DNA of 64,000 bases from Rhodanobacter humi (GTDB lineage Bacteria > Pseudomonadota > Gammaproteobacteria > Xanthomonadales > Rhodanobacteraceae). The stretch lies in assembly GCF_041107455.1 (NCBI RefSeq), contig NZ_JBGBPY010000001.1, positions 1,550,001 to 1,614,000 on the forward strand, written 5' to 3'. Made by a program: the position numbers and the translations under genes. Under the pieces are notes generated by a model that saw only the letters and a list, made by a program, of their open reading frames with translations, did no database searches and had not been told where the DNA came from. Shown here piece after piece: positions 29,450-37,356 of the stretch; within the stretch, counting starts at the first letter, position 1; the number at the start of each line of letters is the position of its first letter.

Positions 29450-30106
29450 TCAGCGTGGCGCCCAGGCGCGCAGGAAGCTGGCCACGCCGGCGCGGGCGGT
29501 GGCCTCGATTTCGGCGGCGTAGCTCTCGCCGCAGTCCACGCAGCCGAACATCCGGCGCATGAACAGGTCGCCCTTGATCAGCGCGAAGAACTGCACGCAG
29601 GCGCGCGGCACGTCGTCGATCGCGAGCTGGCCGGCGTCAACCGCCTGCTGCAGCAGGCGTTCCATCAGGCCATGCGTGCGCAGGGTGCCCTCTTCCCACA
29701 GCAGCCGGCCGAAGCGCGGGTTGCCCTGGCGGCAGTCGCCGAGGATGGCGCGGAAGGTGCCCACGGTTTCGGCGTCGCAGTCGAGCCGGGCGTGGATCAG
29801 CGCCACACGCAGCAGGGTCTGCTCGATCGTGGCCTGCGGGTCGTAGTCGTAGGTGTTTTCCGGCAACAAATCCTCGATGCGCGCGCGGATCACCTCGCGG
29901 AACAGGTTGTCCTTGTCGCCGAAGTGGCTGTAGACGGTGAGCTTGGAGACCCCGGCCTCGGCGGCGATCGCGTCCATGCTGGTGCCGGCGAAGGCGTTGC
30001 GGATGAACAGCGCCTTGGCCGCGGCAAGGATCGCCGCGCGTTTCTCAAGGTCTTTCGGTCGCCCCGGTCCCTGCGACCTGACCGGCGAGATGCTGCTCAT
30101 GTCCAA
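29450..30106 (-). CDS. TetR-family transcriptional regulator
   Basis: A 218-aa repressor-type protein. The N-terminal HTH is KRAAILAAAKALFIRNAFAGTSMDAIAAEAGVSKLTVYSHFGDKDNLFREV, shown here only for position (about residues 22-72). The C-terminal part resembles AcrR/TetR_C ligand domains (LLWEEGTLRTHGLMERLLQQA, FFALIKGDLFMRRMFG). The ATG at 30106 or 30100 may be used. It is divergent from the PCMT-like gene and tolC, so it is likely to control the TolC export operon and itself. The ligand is unknown. Confidence 0.85.
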   Translation of the reverse strand: MDMSSISPVRSQGPGRPKDLEKRAAILAAAKALFIRNAFAGTSMDAIAAEAGVSKLTVYSHFGDKDNLFREVIRARIEDLLPENTYDYDPQATIEQTLLRVALIHARLDCDAETVGTFRAILGDCRQGNPRFGRLLWEEGTLRTHGLMERLLQQAVDAGQLAIDDVPRACVQFFALIKGDLFMRRMFGCVDCGESYAAEIEATARAGVASFLRAWAPR

Positions 30107-30119
30107 GCCTTCCCAAAAC

Positions 30120-30165
30120 GATACATGGACTTTATTATACGCATTGGTTCAATTATTTCCAGTCG
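30120..30165. promoter_or_regulatory. AT-rich divergent promoter segment
   Basis: Between the TetR gene and the PCMT-like gene lies a short AT-rich island in otherwise GC-rich DNA. On the minus strand it contains TATAAT (30139 down to 30134), a consensus -10 box for the regulator gene. A good -35 at proper spacing is not obvious. A TetR operator would be expected here. Confidence 0.35.
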
Positions 30166-30339
30166 ACAGGCGGCAGAGTGTCCGCGGACACGCTCCGGGG
30201 CATGACTTAAGTCAGCGCATCGCGGTGACTTCCGGCACTTCGTGACACAGGGCGCGGGCCGCAGTCTAGTCATTGTCGAGGCAAGGCCAAGCCCTTATCC
30301 TTTCAGGTCTTTTTTCGACACTCACGGAACCCGGCAGAC

Positions 30340-30999
30340 ATGGCGATGAACTTCGAGCAGGCGCGGACGAACATGGTGGAGAACCAGGTGCGTCCCTGGG
30401 AGGTCCTGGACGGCCGCGTGCTGGACATGCTTGGCCGCGTGCGACGCGAGGATTTCGTGGCGCCCGAACACCGCCAGCTCGCCTTCGCCGACCTGTGCCT
30501 GCCGCTGGGCCATGGCGAGGTGATGATGAAACCGGTGCTGGAAGGCCGCGTGCTGCAGGCGCTGGATCTCCAGCCCGGCGAGCGCGTGCTGGAGATCGGC
30601 ACGGGATCGGGCTTCCTCACCGCCTGCCTCGCCGGGCTCGCGGCCGAGGTCGTCAGCGTCGACATCCATGCCGACTTCATCGCGGCCGCCAGCCAGCGCC
30701 TGCAGGCCGCCGGCGTGACGAACGCGCGGTTGCACACCGGCGAAGCCGTGCGCGACTGGCAGCCGGACGGCCAGTTCGACGCCGTGGTCGCCACGGGCGC
30801 CGTGGCCGAGACGCCTGCGCGCTGGTTCGGCTGGCTCAAGCCGGGCGGTCGCCTGCTGGTGATCCGCGGCGAGTCGCCCGCGCAGCAGGCCATGCTGATC
30901 GTCCACGAGGGCGAAGGCCGCCAGCGCGAGCAAAGCCTGTTCGAGACCGACCTGCCCTATCTCGCCCACGCCGCGCCGTCGTCGCGTTTCGTGTTCTGA
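30340..30999 (+). CDS. Protein-L-isoaspartate O-methyltransferase-like protein
   Basis: A 219-aa class I SAM-dependent methyltransferase of the PCMT family. The N-terminus MNFEQARTNMVENQVRPW and EDFVAPEHRQLAFAD are PCMT-like, VLEIGTGSGFLTACLA is SAM motif I, and FDAVVATGAVAETP is the post-I region. The classical isoaspartate-binding loop is altered, as in the branch found upstream of tolC, so repair of isoaspartyl residues is not certain. It starts 41 bp before the tolC start region and is probably cotranscribed with tolC. Confidence 0.8.
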   Translation: MAMNFEQARTNMVENQVRPWEVLDGRVLDMLGRVRREDFVAPEHRQLAFADLCLPLGHGEVMMKPVLEGRVLQALDLQPGERVLEIGTGSGFLTACLAGLAAEVVSVDIHADFIAAASQRLQAAGVTNARLHTGEAVRDWQPDGQFDAVVATGAVAETPARWFGWLKPGGRLLVIRGESPAQQAMLIVHEGEGRQREQSLFETDLPYLAHAAPSSRFVF

Positions 31000-31040
31000 A
31001 CGCCCCACCGACCGACATCGACTTCCCCACGAGGCAACCC

Positions 31041-32390
31041 ATGCGTTTGAAGCTGCTCACCCTGGCACTGGCCCTGGCCGCCGTCTCGCTGCCCAGCCAC
31101 GGCGAAGACCTGCTCGACGCCTACCGCGAGGCGCGCGCCAACGATCCGGTGCTGGCCCAGGCCGATGCCAACCGCCTCTCTGTCGGCGAGGGTGTGCCCC
31201 AAGCGCGTGCGCTGCTGCTGCCGCAGATCAACGGCAGCCTCTCGCTGAGCCAGACCAACGGCGGCACCGGCGGCCGCTTCCAGGATCCGAACAATCCCAA
31301 TCAGTTCCTCACCAGCAGCCAGGTCGGCCACAGCCGCACGCGCAACCTCAGCGTCGATCTCAGCCAGACCGTGTTCGACTTCAGCAAGTACGCCAACCTC
31401 AAGGCGGCACACTCCTCCGCGAACGCGCAGGACGAGCTCTACCAGGCCGCGCTGCAGAACCTGTTCGTGCGTGTCACCGGTGCCTACTTCACGGTGCTCA
31501 CCGACGAGGACCTGCTGGCCAACGCCAAAGCCAACGAAGATGCCTTCAAGCAGCAGTTCGAGCAGGCGGACCAGCGCTTCAAGGTCGGCCTGTCGGCGAT
31601 CACCGACGTGTACCAGGCCAAGAGCTTCTACGAAGCGGCCAAGGCGACGACGATCGCCGCGCAGAACACGCTGGACAACGACCGCGAGGCGCTGAGCCAG
31701 ATCACCGGCAAGCCCACCGGCAACCTGAAGAAGCTGCGCGACGAGCTGCCGATGAACTCGCCCGACCCGGCCGATCCGGATGCCTGGGTCAAGCAGGCGC
31801 TGATCAACAACCCGAACCTGCTGGCGCAGAAGCAGAACGTGGCGGCCGCCGAGCACAACATCACCGCGGCGCGCGCCGGCCACCTGCCCACGATCACCGC
31901 GAACGTCAGCTACGGCAAGAGCGCGAGCTGGTACGAGAACGCGGCGATCCATTCCAACACGCCGTCGCAGACCACGATCGGGCTCACCCTCAACGTGCCG
32001 ATCTTCTCCGGTGGTCTCACCCAGTCGCGCGTGCGCCAGTCCATCTACAACCGCGACGCCGCGCAGGACTCGGAGGAGATCGAGCGCCGCCAGGTGAAGG
32101 CGAGCACGCTCAACTACTACCGCTCGGTGCTGGCCGGCGTCAGCCAGGTGCAGTCGGGCAAGGCCGCGGTGGAGTCGGCGCAGAAGGCGCTGGACGCCAC
32201 TCGCGCGGGCTTCGAGGTCGGCACGCAGACCATGGTCAACGTGCTGCTGGCCATCCAGACCCTGACCCAGGCGGAGAGCACCTACTCGCAGTCGCGCCAC
32301 CAGCTGGTGCTGAACCGCCTGCTGCTCAAGCAGAGCGCCGGCACCGCCAGCCTCGGCGACATGCAGACCATCAACGCCCTGCTGCAGTAA
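31041..32390 (+). CDS. tolC: TolC-family outer-membrane channel
   Basis: A 449-aa outer-membrane efflux protein that forms the trimeric exit duct for RND, MFS and type I export systems. The signal peptide is MRLKLLTLALALAAVSLPSHG. Two structural repeats are visible: DLLDAYREARANDPVLAQADANRL, and the second half starting near DAWVKQALINNPNLLAQKQNVAAAEHNI. LNVPIFSGGLTQSRVRQS and RAGFEVGTQTMVNVLLAIQTL are typical TolC segments. It ends before a 12-bp hairpin. The TetR-PCMT-tolC arrangement indicates drug- or stress-responsive export. Confidence 0.93.
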   Translation: MRLKLLTLALALAAVSLPSHGEDLLDAYREARANDPVLAQADANRLSVGEGVPQARALLLPQINGSLSLSQTNGGTGGRFQDPNNPNQFLTSSQVGHSRTRNLSVDLSQTVFDFSKYANLKAAHSSANAQDELYQAALQNLFVRVTGAYFTVLTDEDLLANAKANEDAFKQQFEQADQRFKVGLSAITDVYQAKSFYEAAKATTIAAQNTLDNDREALSQITGKPTGNLKKLRDELPMNSPDPADPDAWVKQALINNPNLLAQKQNVAAAEHNITAARAGHLPTITANVSYGKSASWYENAAIHSNTPSQTTIGLTLNVPIFSGGLTQSRVRQSIYNRDAAQDSEEIERRQVKASTLNYYRSVLAGVSQVQSGKAAVESAQKALDATRAGFEVGTQTMVNVLLAIQTLTQAESTYSQSRHQLVLNRLLLKQSAGTASLGDMQTINALLQ

Positions 32391-32411
32391 GCCGTCCAGC
32401 GCACGCTGGAT

Positions 32412-32445
32412 CGATGGCCGGGCGAATGCCCGGCCATCGTCGTTT
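32412..32445. terminator. Terminator hairpin between convergent tolC and waaA
   Basis: A perfect 12-bp stem CGATGGCCGGGC/GCCCGGCCATCG with loop GAAT is followed by TCGTCGTTT. It can serve both converging genes. Confidence 0.7.
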
Positions 32446-32453
32446 CGGCGCCG

Positions 32454-33704
32454 TCATTCCCGCAGTTGCGCGGCTATCAGCCGCATCAACCGCCCCACCG
32501 CGCCGCGCTCGCGCTCGAACACCTGCTGTGCGGCCTGGCCCATCGCGCGCCGTTGCGCGTCGTCGCGCAGCAGGCGCAGCACCGCCTCGCCCAGCGCGCT
32601 GCTGTCCGGCACGCGCAGCGCGCCGCCATCCTCGATCAGGCTGGTGGTGATCTCCTCGAAGTTGAAGGTGTACGGCCCCACCAGCACCGGCGTGCCCAGC
32701 GCGGCCGGCTCCAGCACGTTGTGGCCGCCGATCGGCACCAGGCTGCCGCCCACGAAGGCCAGCCCCGCGGCCGCATAGAACGGCATCAGCTGGCCCATCG
32801 CATCGATCACGAACACCTGGTTCGACGGCGCCGGCATGCCGTCGGCGCCATAGCTGCCGGCGGCGAATCCCAGGCTGCGCACGGCATGTTCCACCGGACG
32901 GAAGCGCTCGGGGTGGCGCGGCGCGATCAGCAGCAGCGCGTCGGGCAGCCGCTTCAGCACCGCGAGGTGCGCCTCCAGCACGGACTGCTCCTCGCCCTCG
33001 TGGGTGCTGGCGGCGATCCACACCGGTCGCCGCGCGCCCCAGTGCTCGCGCAGGCGCGCGCCGTCCGCCAGCGCCTCCTGCGGCACCGGCATGTCGTACT
33101 TCAGGTTGCCACCGACCATGACGCGCTCGGCCGCCGCACCGATCAGGCGGTAGCGCGCGGCGTCCGCGCGGGATTGCGCGACCACCAGATCCACGCAGCC
33201 CAGCGCCGCGCGCACCATGCCGCGCAAGGGCCGCGGCCGGTAACCGCGCAGCGAGCGCTCGGACAAGCGCGCGTTGACGATCATCAGCGGGACGCCGCGG
33301 CGCCGGCAGGCGAAGTACAGGTTCGGCCAGATCTCGGTTTCCACGATCAGCGCCAGCCGTGGGCGCACGCCCCGGAGGAAACGGTTCACCGCATACGGCA
33401 GATCGTAGGGCAGGTAGACGTGGAACACGCCGTCGCCGAACAGCTGCTGCACGCGCGCGGTGCCGGTGGGTGTCACCGTGGTCACCACCAGCGGCGCGTC
33501 GGGGTAGTCGCGCCGGAGCGCCTTGATCAGCGGCTCGGCCGCGTTCACCTCGCCCACCGACACCGCATGCACCCACAGGCTGCCGCGCAGTTCCGGCGGC
33601 GCCTTGAAGAAGCCGAAGCGCTCGGCCCAGCGCCAGTAGTACGGCCGCGAGCGGAAACCGCGCAACGCCAGCCGCAGCACGATCAGCGGCGTCACCAGAT
33701 ACAT
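32454..33704 (-). CDS. waaA: 3-deoxy-D-manno-octulosonic acid (Kdo) transferase
   Basis: Transfers Kdo from CMP-Kdo to lipid IVA on the cytoplasmic face of the inner membrane, the first step of LPS core assembly. From the ATG at 33704 the product is 416 aa; a TTG at 33728 would add LRYLYTLA and may be the true start. Motifs are a single N-terminal membrane anchor, WVHAVSVGEVNAAEPLI, PYDLPYAVNRFLRG, VETEIWPNLYFACRRRGVP, NARLSERS and, in the C-terminal GT-B half, GGHNVLEPAALGTPV. The long open frame upstream of the anchor is a shadow. Confidence 0.94.
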   Translation of the reverse strand: MYLVTPLIVLRLALRGFRSRPYYWRWAERFGFFKAPPELRGSLWVHAVSVGEVNAAEPLIKALRRDYPDAPLVVTTVTPTGTARVQQLFGDGVFHVYLPYDLPYAVNRFLRGVRPRLALIVETEIWPNLYFACRRRGVPLMIVNARLSERSLRGYRPRPLRGMVRAALGCVDLVVAQSRADAARYRLIGAAAERVMVGGNLKYDMPVPQEALADGARLREHWGARRPVWIAASTHEGEEQSVLEAHLAVLKRLPDALLLIAPRHPERFRPVEHAVRSLGFAAGSYGADGMPAPSNQVFVIDAMGQLMPFYAAAGLAFVGGSLVPIGGHNVLEPAALGTPVLVGPYTFNFEEITTSLIEDGGALRVPDSSALGEAVLRLLRDDAQRRAMGQAAQQVFERERGAVGRLMRLIAAQLRE

Positions 33705-33785
33705 CGCGAGGGTGTAGAGATAACGCAACGGCGGGCTCCGGAAACAGCGCACGAGTATACGGGGCAAGCAGGGACGTCCATTACA

Positions 33786-34721
33786 ATGCCGCGGATGCCC
33801 GGCACCCCACGCCCCGATTTCCAGCGCGCCCTGCTCGCGCCGCGCCACTGGCCGGCCTGGCTGGGCGTGGGCGTGATCCGGGCGGTGGCGCGGCTGCCGT
33901 ATCGTGCGCTGATGGCGCTGGGCGGTGCGCTGGGCTGGTTGATCCAGCGCGTGCCGTCCGCGCGGCGGACGGTGGCGGAAACCAACATCGCGCTGTGCTT
34001 CCCCGAGCTCGATGCGAAGGCGCAGGCCGCGCTGGTCGACGCCCACCTGCGCGACCTCGGCCTGATGCTGATGGAGTTCGCGCTGGGCTGGCTGGGCCCG
34101 GAGCGCGCGATCACGCGCGTGCCGGTACGCATCGAAGGCCTCGAATATCTCGAAGCCGTCCGCGCGCAGGGCCGCGGCGCGCTGCTGGTGGGCGGGCACT
34201 TCTCGCACCTGGAACTGTGCGCGCGGCTGGTCTCGCGGCGCATCCGCATCGCCGGCATGTACCGCAAGATGGATTCCACGGTGTTCGAGTGGGTGGTGCT
34301 GCGTGCGCGCCTCGGCTATGCCGATGCGATGTTCGACAAGGACGACATCCGCGGCACGGTGAAATACCTGAAAGCCGGCGGCACGCTGTGGTACGCGCCC
34401 GACCAGGACATGCGCAGCAAGGACAACGTGTTCGTGCCGTTCTTCGGCGTACCCGCCGCCACGATCACCGCCACGCATCATCTGGCGCGGCTGTCCGGCG
34501 CCGCGGTGATCCCGTTCTTCCATCGCCGCCTGCCCGACGGCCAGGGTTACGTTCTGCGCCTGGGCGCACCGCTGGGCGACTTTCCCGGAGCCAGCGCACA
34601 CGACGACACCGCGCGCATCAATGCCTGCATCGAGCAGATGGTGCGCGAGGCGCCCGAGCAGTACCTGTGGGTGCACAAGCGCTTCAAGACCCGTCCGTCC
34701 GGCGCGCCGCCCATCTATTGA
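33786..34721 (+). CDS. LpxL/LpxM-type lipid A acyltransferase
   Basis: A 311-aa late acyltransferase that adds a secondary acyl chain to Kdo2-lipid A at the inner membrane. An N-terminal membrane region is followed by the catalytic GGHFSHLEL (His138 and Glu143, the H-x4-E motif), GMYRKMDSTVFEWVV, YAPDQDMRSKDNVFVPFFG and the C-terminal WVHKRFKTRP. The start at 33786 gives MPRMPGTPRP; a second ATG at 33795 is also possible. It is divergent from waaA with an 81-bp gap. Which acyl position it serves cannot be determined here. Confidence 0.9.
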   Translation: MPRMPGTPRPDFQRALLAPRHWPAWLGVGVIRAVARLPYRALMALGGALGWLIQRVPSARRTVAETNIALCFPELDAKAQAALVDAHLRDLGLMLMEFALGWLGPERAITRVPVRIEGLEYLEAVRAQGRGALLVGGHFSHLELCARLVSRRIRIAGMYRKMDSTVFEWVVLRARLGYADAMFDKDDIRGTVKYLKAGGTLWYAPDQDMRSKDNVFVPFFGVPAATITATHHLARLSGAAVIPFFHRRLPDGQGYVLRLGAPLGDFPGASAHDDTARINACIEQMVREAPEQYLWVHKRFKTRPSGAPPIY

Positions 34722-34732
34722 GCATCGCCGTC

Positions 34733-35452
34733 ATGCCCATCCCCATCCTGATGTACCACAACATCGCACCGGCGCCGCGCGAGCTGCAGCGCTGGCGCAG
34801 CCTGTACGTGCATCCGCGCTCGTTCGCGCGACAGATGGCGCTGCTGCGGCGGCTCGGTTACGCCGGCCTGTCGATGGACGCGGCGATGCCCTACCTGCGC
34901 GGCGAACGGCAAGGCCGCGTCGTGGCGATCACGCTGGACGACGGCTACGCCGACAACCTCGACAACGCGCTGCCGGTGCTGCAGCGCCACGGCTTCAGCG
35001 CCACCTGCTACGCGGTCAGCGGCGCATTGGGCCGCTACAACGACTGGGACGACGCCAAGCTCGGCGTGCGCAAGCCGATGATGGACGCCGCTCAACTGCG
35101 CGCCTGGCACCAGGCCGGCATGGAGGTGGGCGCACACACCCGCACGCATCCGCGCCTCAGCCAGTGCAGTGACGCGCAGCTGCACGACGAGATCGCCGGC
35201 AACAAGGCCGAGCTGGAAGACCTGCTCGGCGCGCCGGTGACCCAGTTCTGCTACCCCTACGGCGACCACGACGAGCGCGTGGTCGCGGCCACGCGGGATG
35301 CCGGCTACGCGGCCGCGACCACGATCCGCCGCGGCCGCGCGCAGCCGGGCATGGATCCGTGGCGCCTGCCGCGCGTGGCGGTGGCGCGCAGCCACGTCCT
35401 GCCGCAGTTCGCCTGGCGCGCGCTCACCGGCTACGAGGATAGGCGCGGATGA
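34733..35452 (+). CDS. Polysaccharide deacetylase (NodB-type)
   Basis: A 239-aa carbohydrate esterase family 4 domain protein. The metal and catalytic motifs are ITLDDGYADN (Asp69 and Asp70) and GAHTRTHPRLS (His135 and His139, the H-x3-H motif), followed by FCYPYGDHD. There is no signal peptide. It starts 11 bp after the acyltransferase stop and overlaps the next glycosyltransferase by four bases (ATGA), so the three are translationally coupled. It may deacetylate a sugar in LPS or another surface glycan precursor; the substrate is inferred from context only. Confidence 0.85.
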   Translation: MPIPILMYHNIAPAPRELQRWRSLYVHPRSFARQMALLRRLGYAGLSMDAAMPYLRGERQGRVVAITLDDGYADNLDNALPVLQRHGFSATCYAVSGALGRYNDWDDAKLGVRKPMMDAAQLRAWHQAGMEVGAHTRTHPRLSQCSDAQLHDEIAGNKAELEDLLGAPVTQFCYPYGDHDERVVAATRDAGYAAATTIRRGRAQPGMDPWRLPRVAVARSHVLPQFAWRALTGYEDRRG

Positions 35453-36531
35453 AATTCCTGCTTGTCGGCACGACCCGCGAGCGCGGCGGCGCCGAGGTCC
35501 ACTTCGTCACGCTGGCCAAAGCGCTGGCCGCCGCCGGACACGAGGTCGAGGCCGTGGTGTATCCGGGCGCTCCGGTGGCGCTTGCGCTGGCGGGCTCCGC
35601 GGTGCGCCTGCACCCGGGGCGCTTCCGCAACGTGTTCGACCTGCGCGGCTATCGCGTGGTGACCGCGGCGGCACGGCGACTCAAGCCGGACTGGCTGGTA
35701 GGCGATTTCGGCAAGGAGTACTGGCCGCTGATCCTGCTCGGCCGACTGCTGCGCATGCCGGTCGCGTTGTTCCGCCACCGCATCAAGCCCATGAAGGGGT
35801 ATTCCGCGCGACTGGTGCCGCGTCTCGCGCAGCGCTTCTTCGCAGTCTCCGAATATGCCCGCCGCGACTACATCGAACGCGGCATGCCCGCGCCTCGCGT
35901 GCAGGTGCTGTACAACCCGGTGGATACCGACTCGTGCCGCCCGGACGCGACGCAGCGCTCGGCGCTGCTGCATGTACTCGGGCTGGACGAGAACGCGATC
36001 GTGCTTGGTTACACCGGGCGCATGCTCGCATGGAAGGGCATCTTCCCCCTGCTCGAAGCCGTCAACATGGCCATGGCGCGCGAACCGCGCCTGCAGTGCA
36101 TATGGCTGGGCGACGGCACCGATGCGCAAAGGCTGCAGGAACGGATTGCCGTGCTCCCGCTGGCACATCGCCACCAGGTGCTCGGCTGGGTCGACAATGC
36201 GCAGGCGTACTACAACGTGCTGTCGATGCTGGCGCTCCCATCGCTGGAGCCGGAGACGTTCGGCCGCGTCTCGGTCGAGGCGCAGGCCTGCAACGTGCCG
36301 GTGCTGGTCAGCGATGTCGGCGGCATTCCCGAAACCCTGCAGCCTGGCGCCACCGGCCTGCTGCTGCCTCCGGGCGACGTCGACGCCTGGTGCGAAGCCA
36401 TCCTTGCACTGTGCGACGACGCCACGCGCCGGCCGATGGCCGCCGCCGCGCGCGACTTCGCCGAGCGGCGCTTCAGTTCATCGGTGATCGCCGCCGAGTT
36501 CGTGCGCCAGCTCGGCGACGCGAAACGCTGA
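35449..36531 (+). CDS. GT4-family glycosyltransferase
   Basis: A 360-aa GT-B fold glycosyltransferase. The N-terminal Rossmann half begins MKFLLVGTTRERGGAEVHFVTLA. The C-terminal half carries VLGYTGRMLAWKGIFPLLEA (nucleotide-sugar domain entry), PSLEPETFGRVSVEAQACNVPVLVSDVGGIPE (the E-x7-E-type donor-binding element, residues shown in part), and GLLLPPGD. It overlaps the deacetylase gene by four bases. The role is likely LPS core or related glycan extension; donor and acceptor are unknown. A repeat unit separates it from the convergent GT2 gene. Confidence 0.88.
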   Translation: MKFLLVGTTRERGGAEVHFVTLAKALAAAGHEVEAVVYPGAPVALALAGSAVRLHPGRFRNVFDLRGYRVVTAAARRLKPDWLVGDFGKEYWPLILLGRLLRMPVALFRHRIKPMKGYSARLVPRLAQRFFAVSEYARRDYIERGMPAPRVQVLYNPVDTDSCRPDATQRSALLHVLGLDENAIVLGYTGRMLAWKGIFPLLEAVNMAMAREPRLQCIWLGDGTDAQRLQERIAVLPLAHRHQVLGWVDNAQAYYNVLSMLALPSLEPETFGRVSVEAQACNVPVLVSDVGGIPETLQPGATGLLLPPGDVDAWCEAILALCDDATRRPMAAAARDFAERRFSSSVIAAEFVRQLGDAKR

Positions 36532-36545
36532 CCCGTCCATCATTA

Positions 36546-36609
36546 ATTTGCGACCACCCCTGATCGCGAAATTCAAACGGGCGGCCATCCATGGCCACAC
36601 TCTTCAATG
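36546..36609 (+). repeat. Two-hairpin dispersed repeat, single copy
   Basis: One unit of a family with the order TTTGCGA..TGATCGCGA, then AAACGGGCGGCCATCCATGG. The second hairpin (GGCCAT-CC-ATGGCC) is intact; the first is imperfect here. The unit runs into the stop codon of the convergent GT2 gene (36604-36606), so it contributes that gene's end. Related units are at 46978-47168 and 58162-58288. Confidence 0.8.
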
Positions 36610-37356
36610 GCGCCGTCTTGCTTCGTGCAGCTTGGCGTACTTCAGGAACACGTAGTTCGCACCCACCACGCTGGCGATGAAACCCGCCCAGCCGTTGAGG
36701 AAATAGCGCTTGAACAGGTACTGGCGCAGGAAGAACACCGGCGGGTAGAGCACCATGCGCAGCCCGGTGAAACGCTGGCGGCGGCGCAGCTTGTGCGCCA
36801 CCAGCGCGCTTGAGTAGCGGTTGATGCGCTCGATGCGGCTGGCGATGTCGGGGTCGCTGTCGTTGATGAAGTCGGCGCGCCACAACGTCTTCACCGGACC
36901 GTCCACCTCCATCGCCGAGTGCACTTCCACGTCGTTCATGTGGCCGCGGCGGCGGTCGTACAGGCGGAGGTGGGCGTTGCGCCAGCTCCACGGGTGCTGC
37001 ACGGTCCAGAACATGCGTTCGCGGCGCGGCAGGCGGAAGCCCGCGCAGCGCGGATTGACCAGCGCGCGTTCGATCACCGCGCGGCTGGCCGGCGACAGCA
37101 CCTCGTCGGCATCGAGGTTGAGGATCCAGTCGTGGCTGGCCATGTCGATGGCGCGCTGCTTCTGCGGGCCGAACTCGTCGAACGGATGCATGGCCAGGCG
37201 CGCGCCGTGAAGCCGCGCGATCGCCAGCGTGTCGTCGGTGGAGCCCGAGTCCAGCACCACGATCTCGTCGGCCCAGTCCACGCCGGACAGGCAAGCGTCC
37301 AGCGTGGCCGCGTTGTTCAAGGTGATCACCACCACCGACAGCGGTTCACGCTGCAT
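36604..37356 (-). CDS. GT2-family glycosyltransferase (LPS core type)
   Basis: A 250-aa GT-A fold enzyme resembling WaaE/KdtX-type LPS core glycosyltransferases. It starts MQREPLSVVVITLNNAATL and contains DEIVVLDSGSTDDT, ILNLDADEVLS (the DxD metal site), FGPQKQRAIDM and RMFWTVQHPW. A hydrophobic C-terminal region (LYPPVFFLRQYLFKRYF, GWAGFIASVVGANYVFLKYAKL) suggests membrane association. Its ATG lies inside the last codons of the upstream O-antigen ligase gene (11-bp overlap). The stop codon falls within a dispersed repeat unit. Confidence 0.87.
   Translation of the reverse strand: MQREPLSVVVITLNNAATLDACLSGVDWADEIVVLDSGSTDDTLAIARLHGARLAMHPFDEFGPQKQRAIDMASHDWILNLDADEVLSPASRAVIERALVNPRCAGFRLPRRERMFWTVQHPWSWRNAHLRLYDRRRGHMNDVEVHSAMEVDGPVKTLWRADFINDSDPDIASRIERINRYSSALVAHKLRRRQRFTGLRMVLYPPVFFLRQYLFKRYFLNGWAGFIASVVGANYVFLKYAKLHEARRRH

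Noticed and set aside
33705..34676. Long in-frame extension of waaA on the minus strand
   Set aside because: It lies antisense to the LpxL-type acyltransferase. The waaA family begins at the membrane anchor near 33704-33728.
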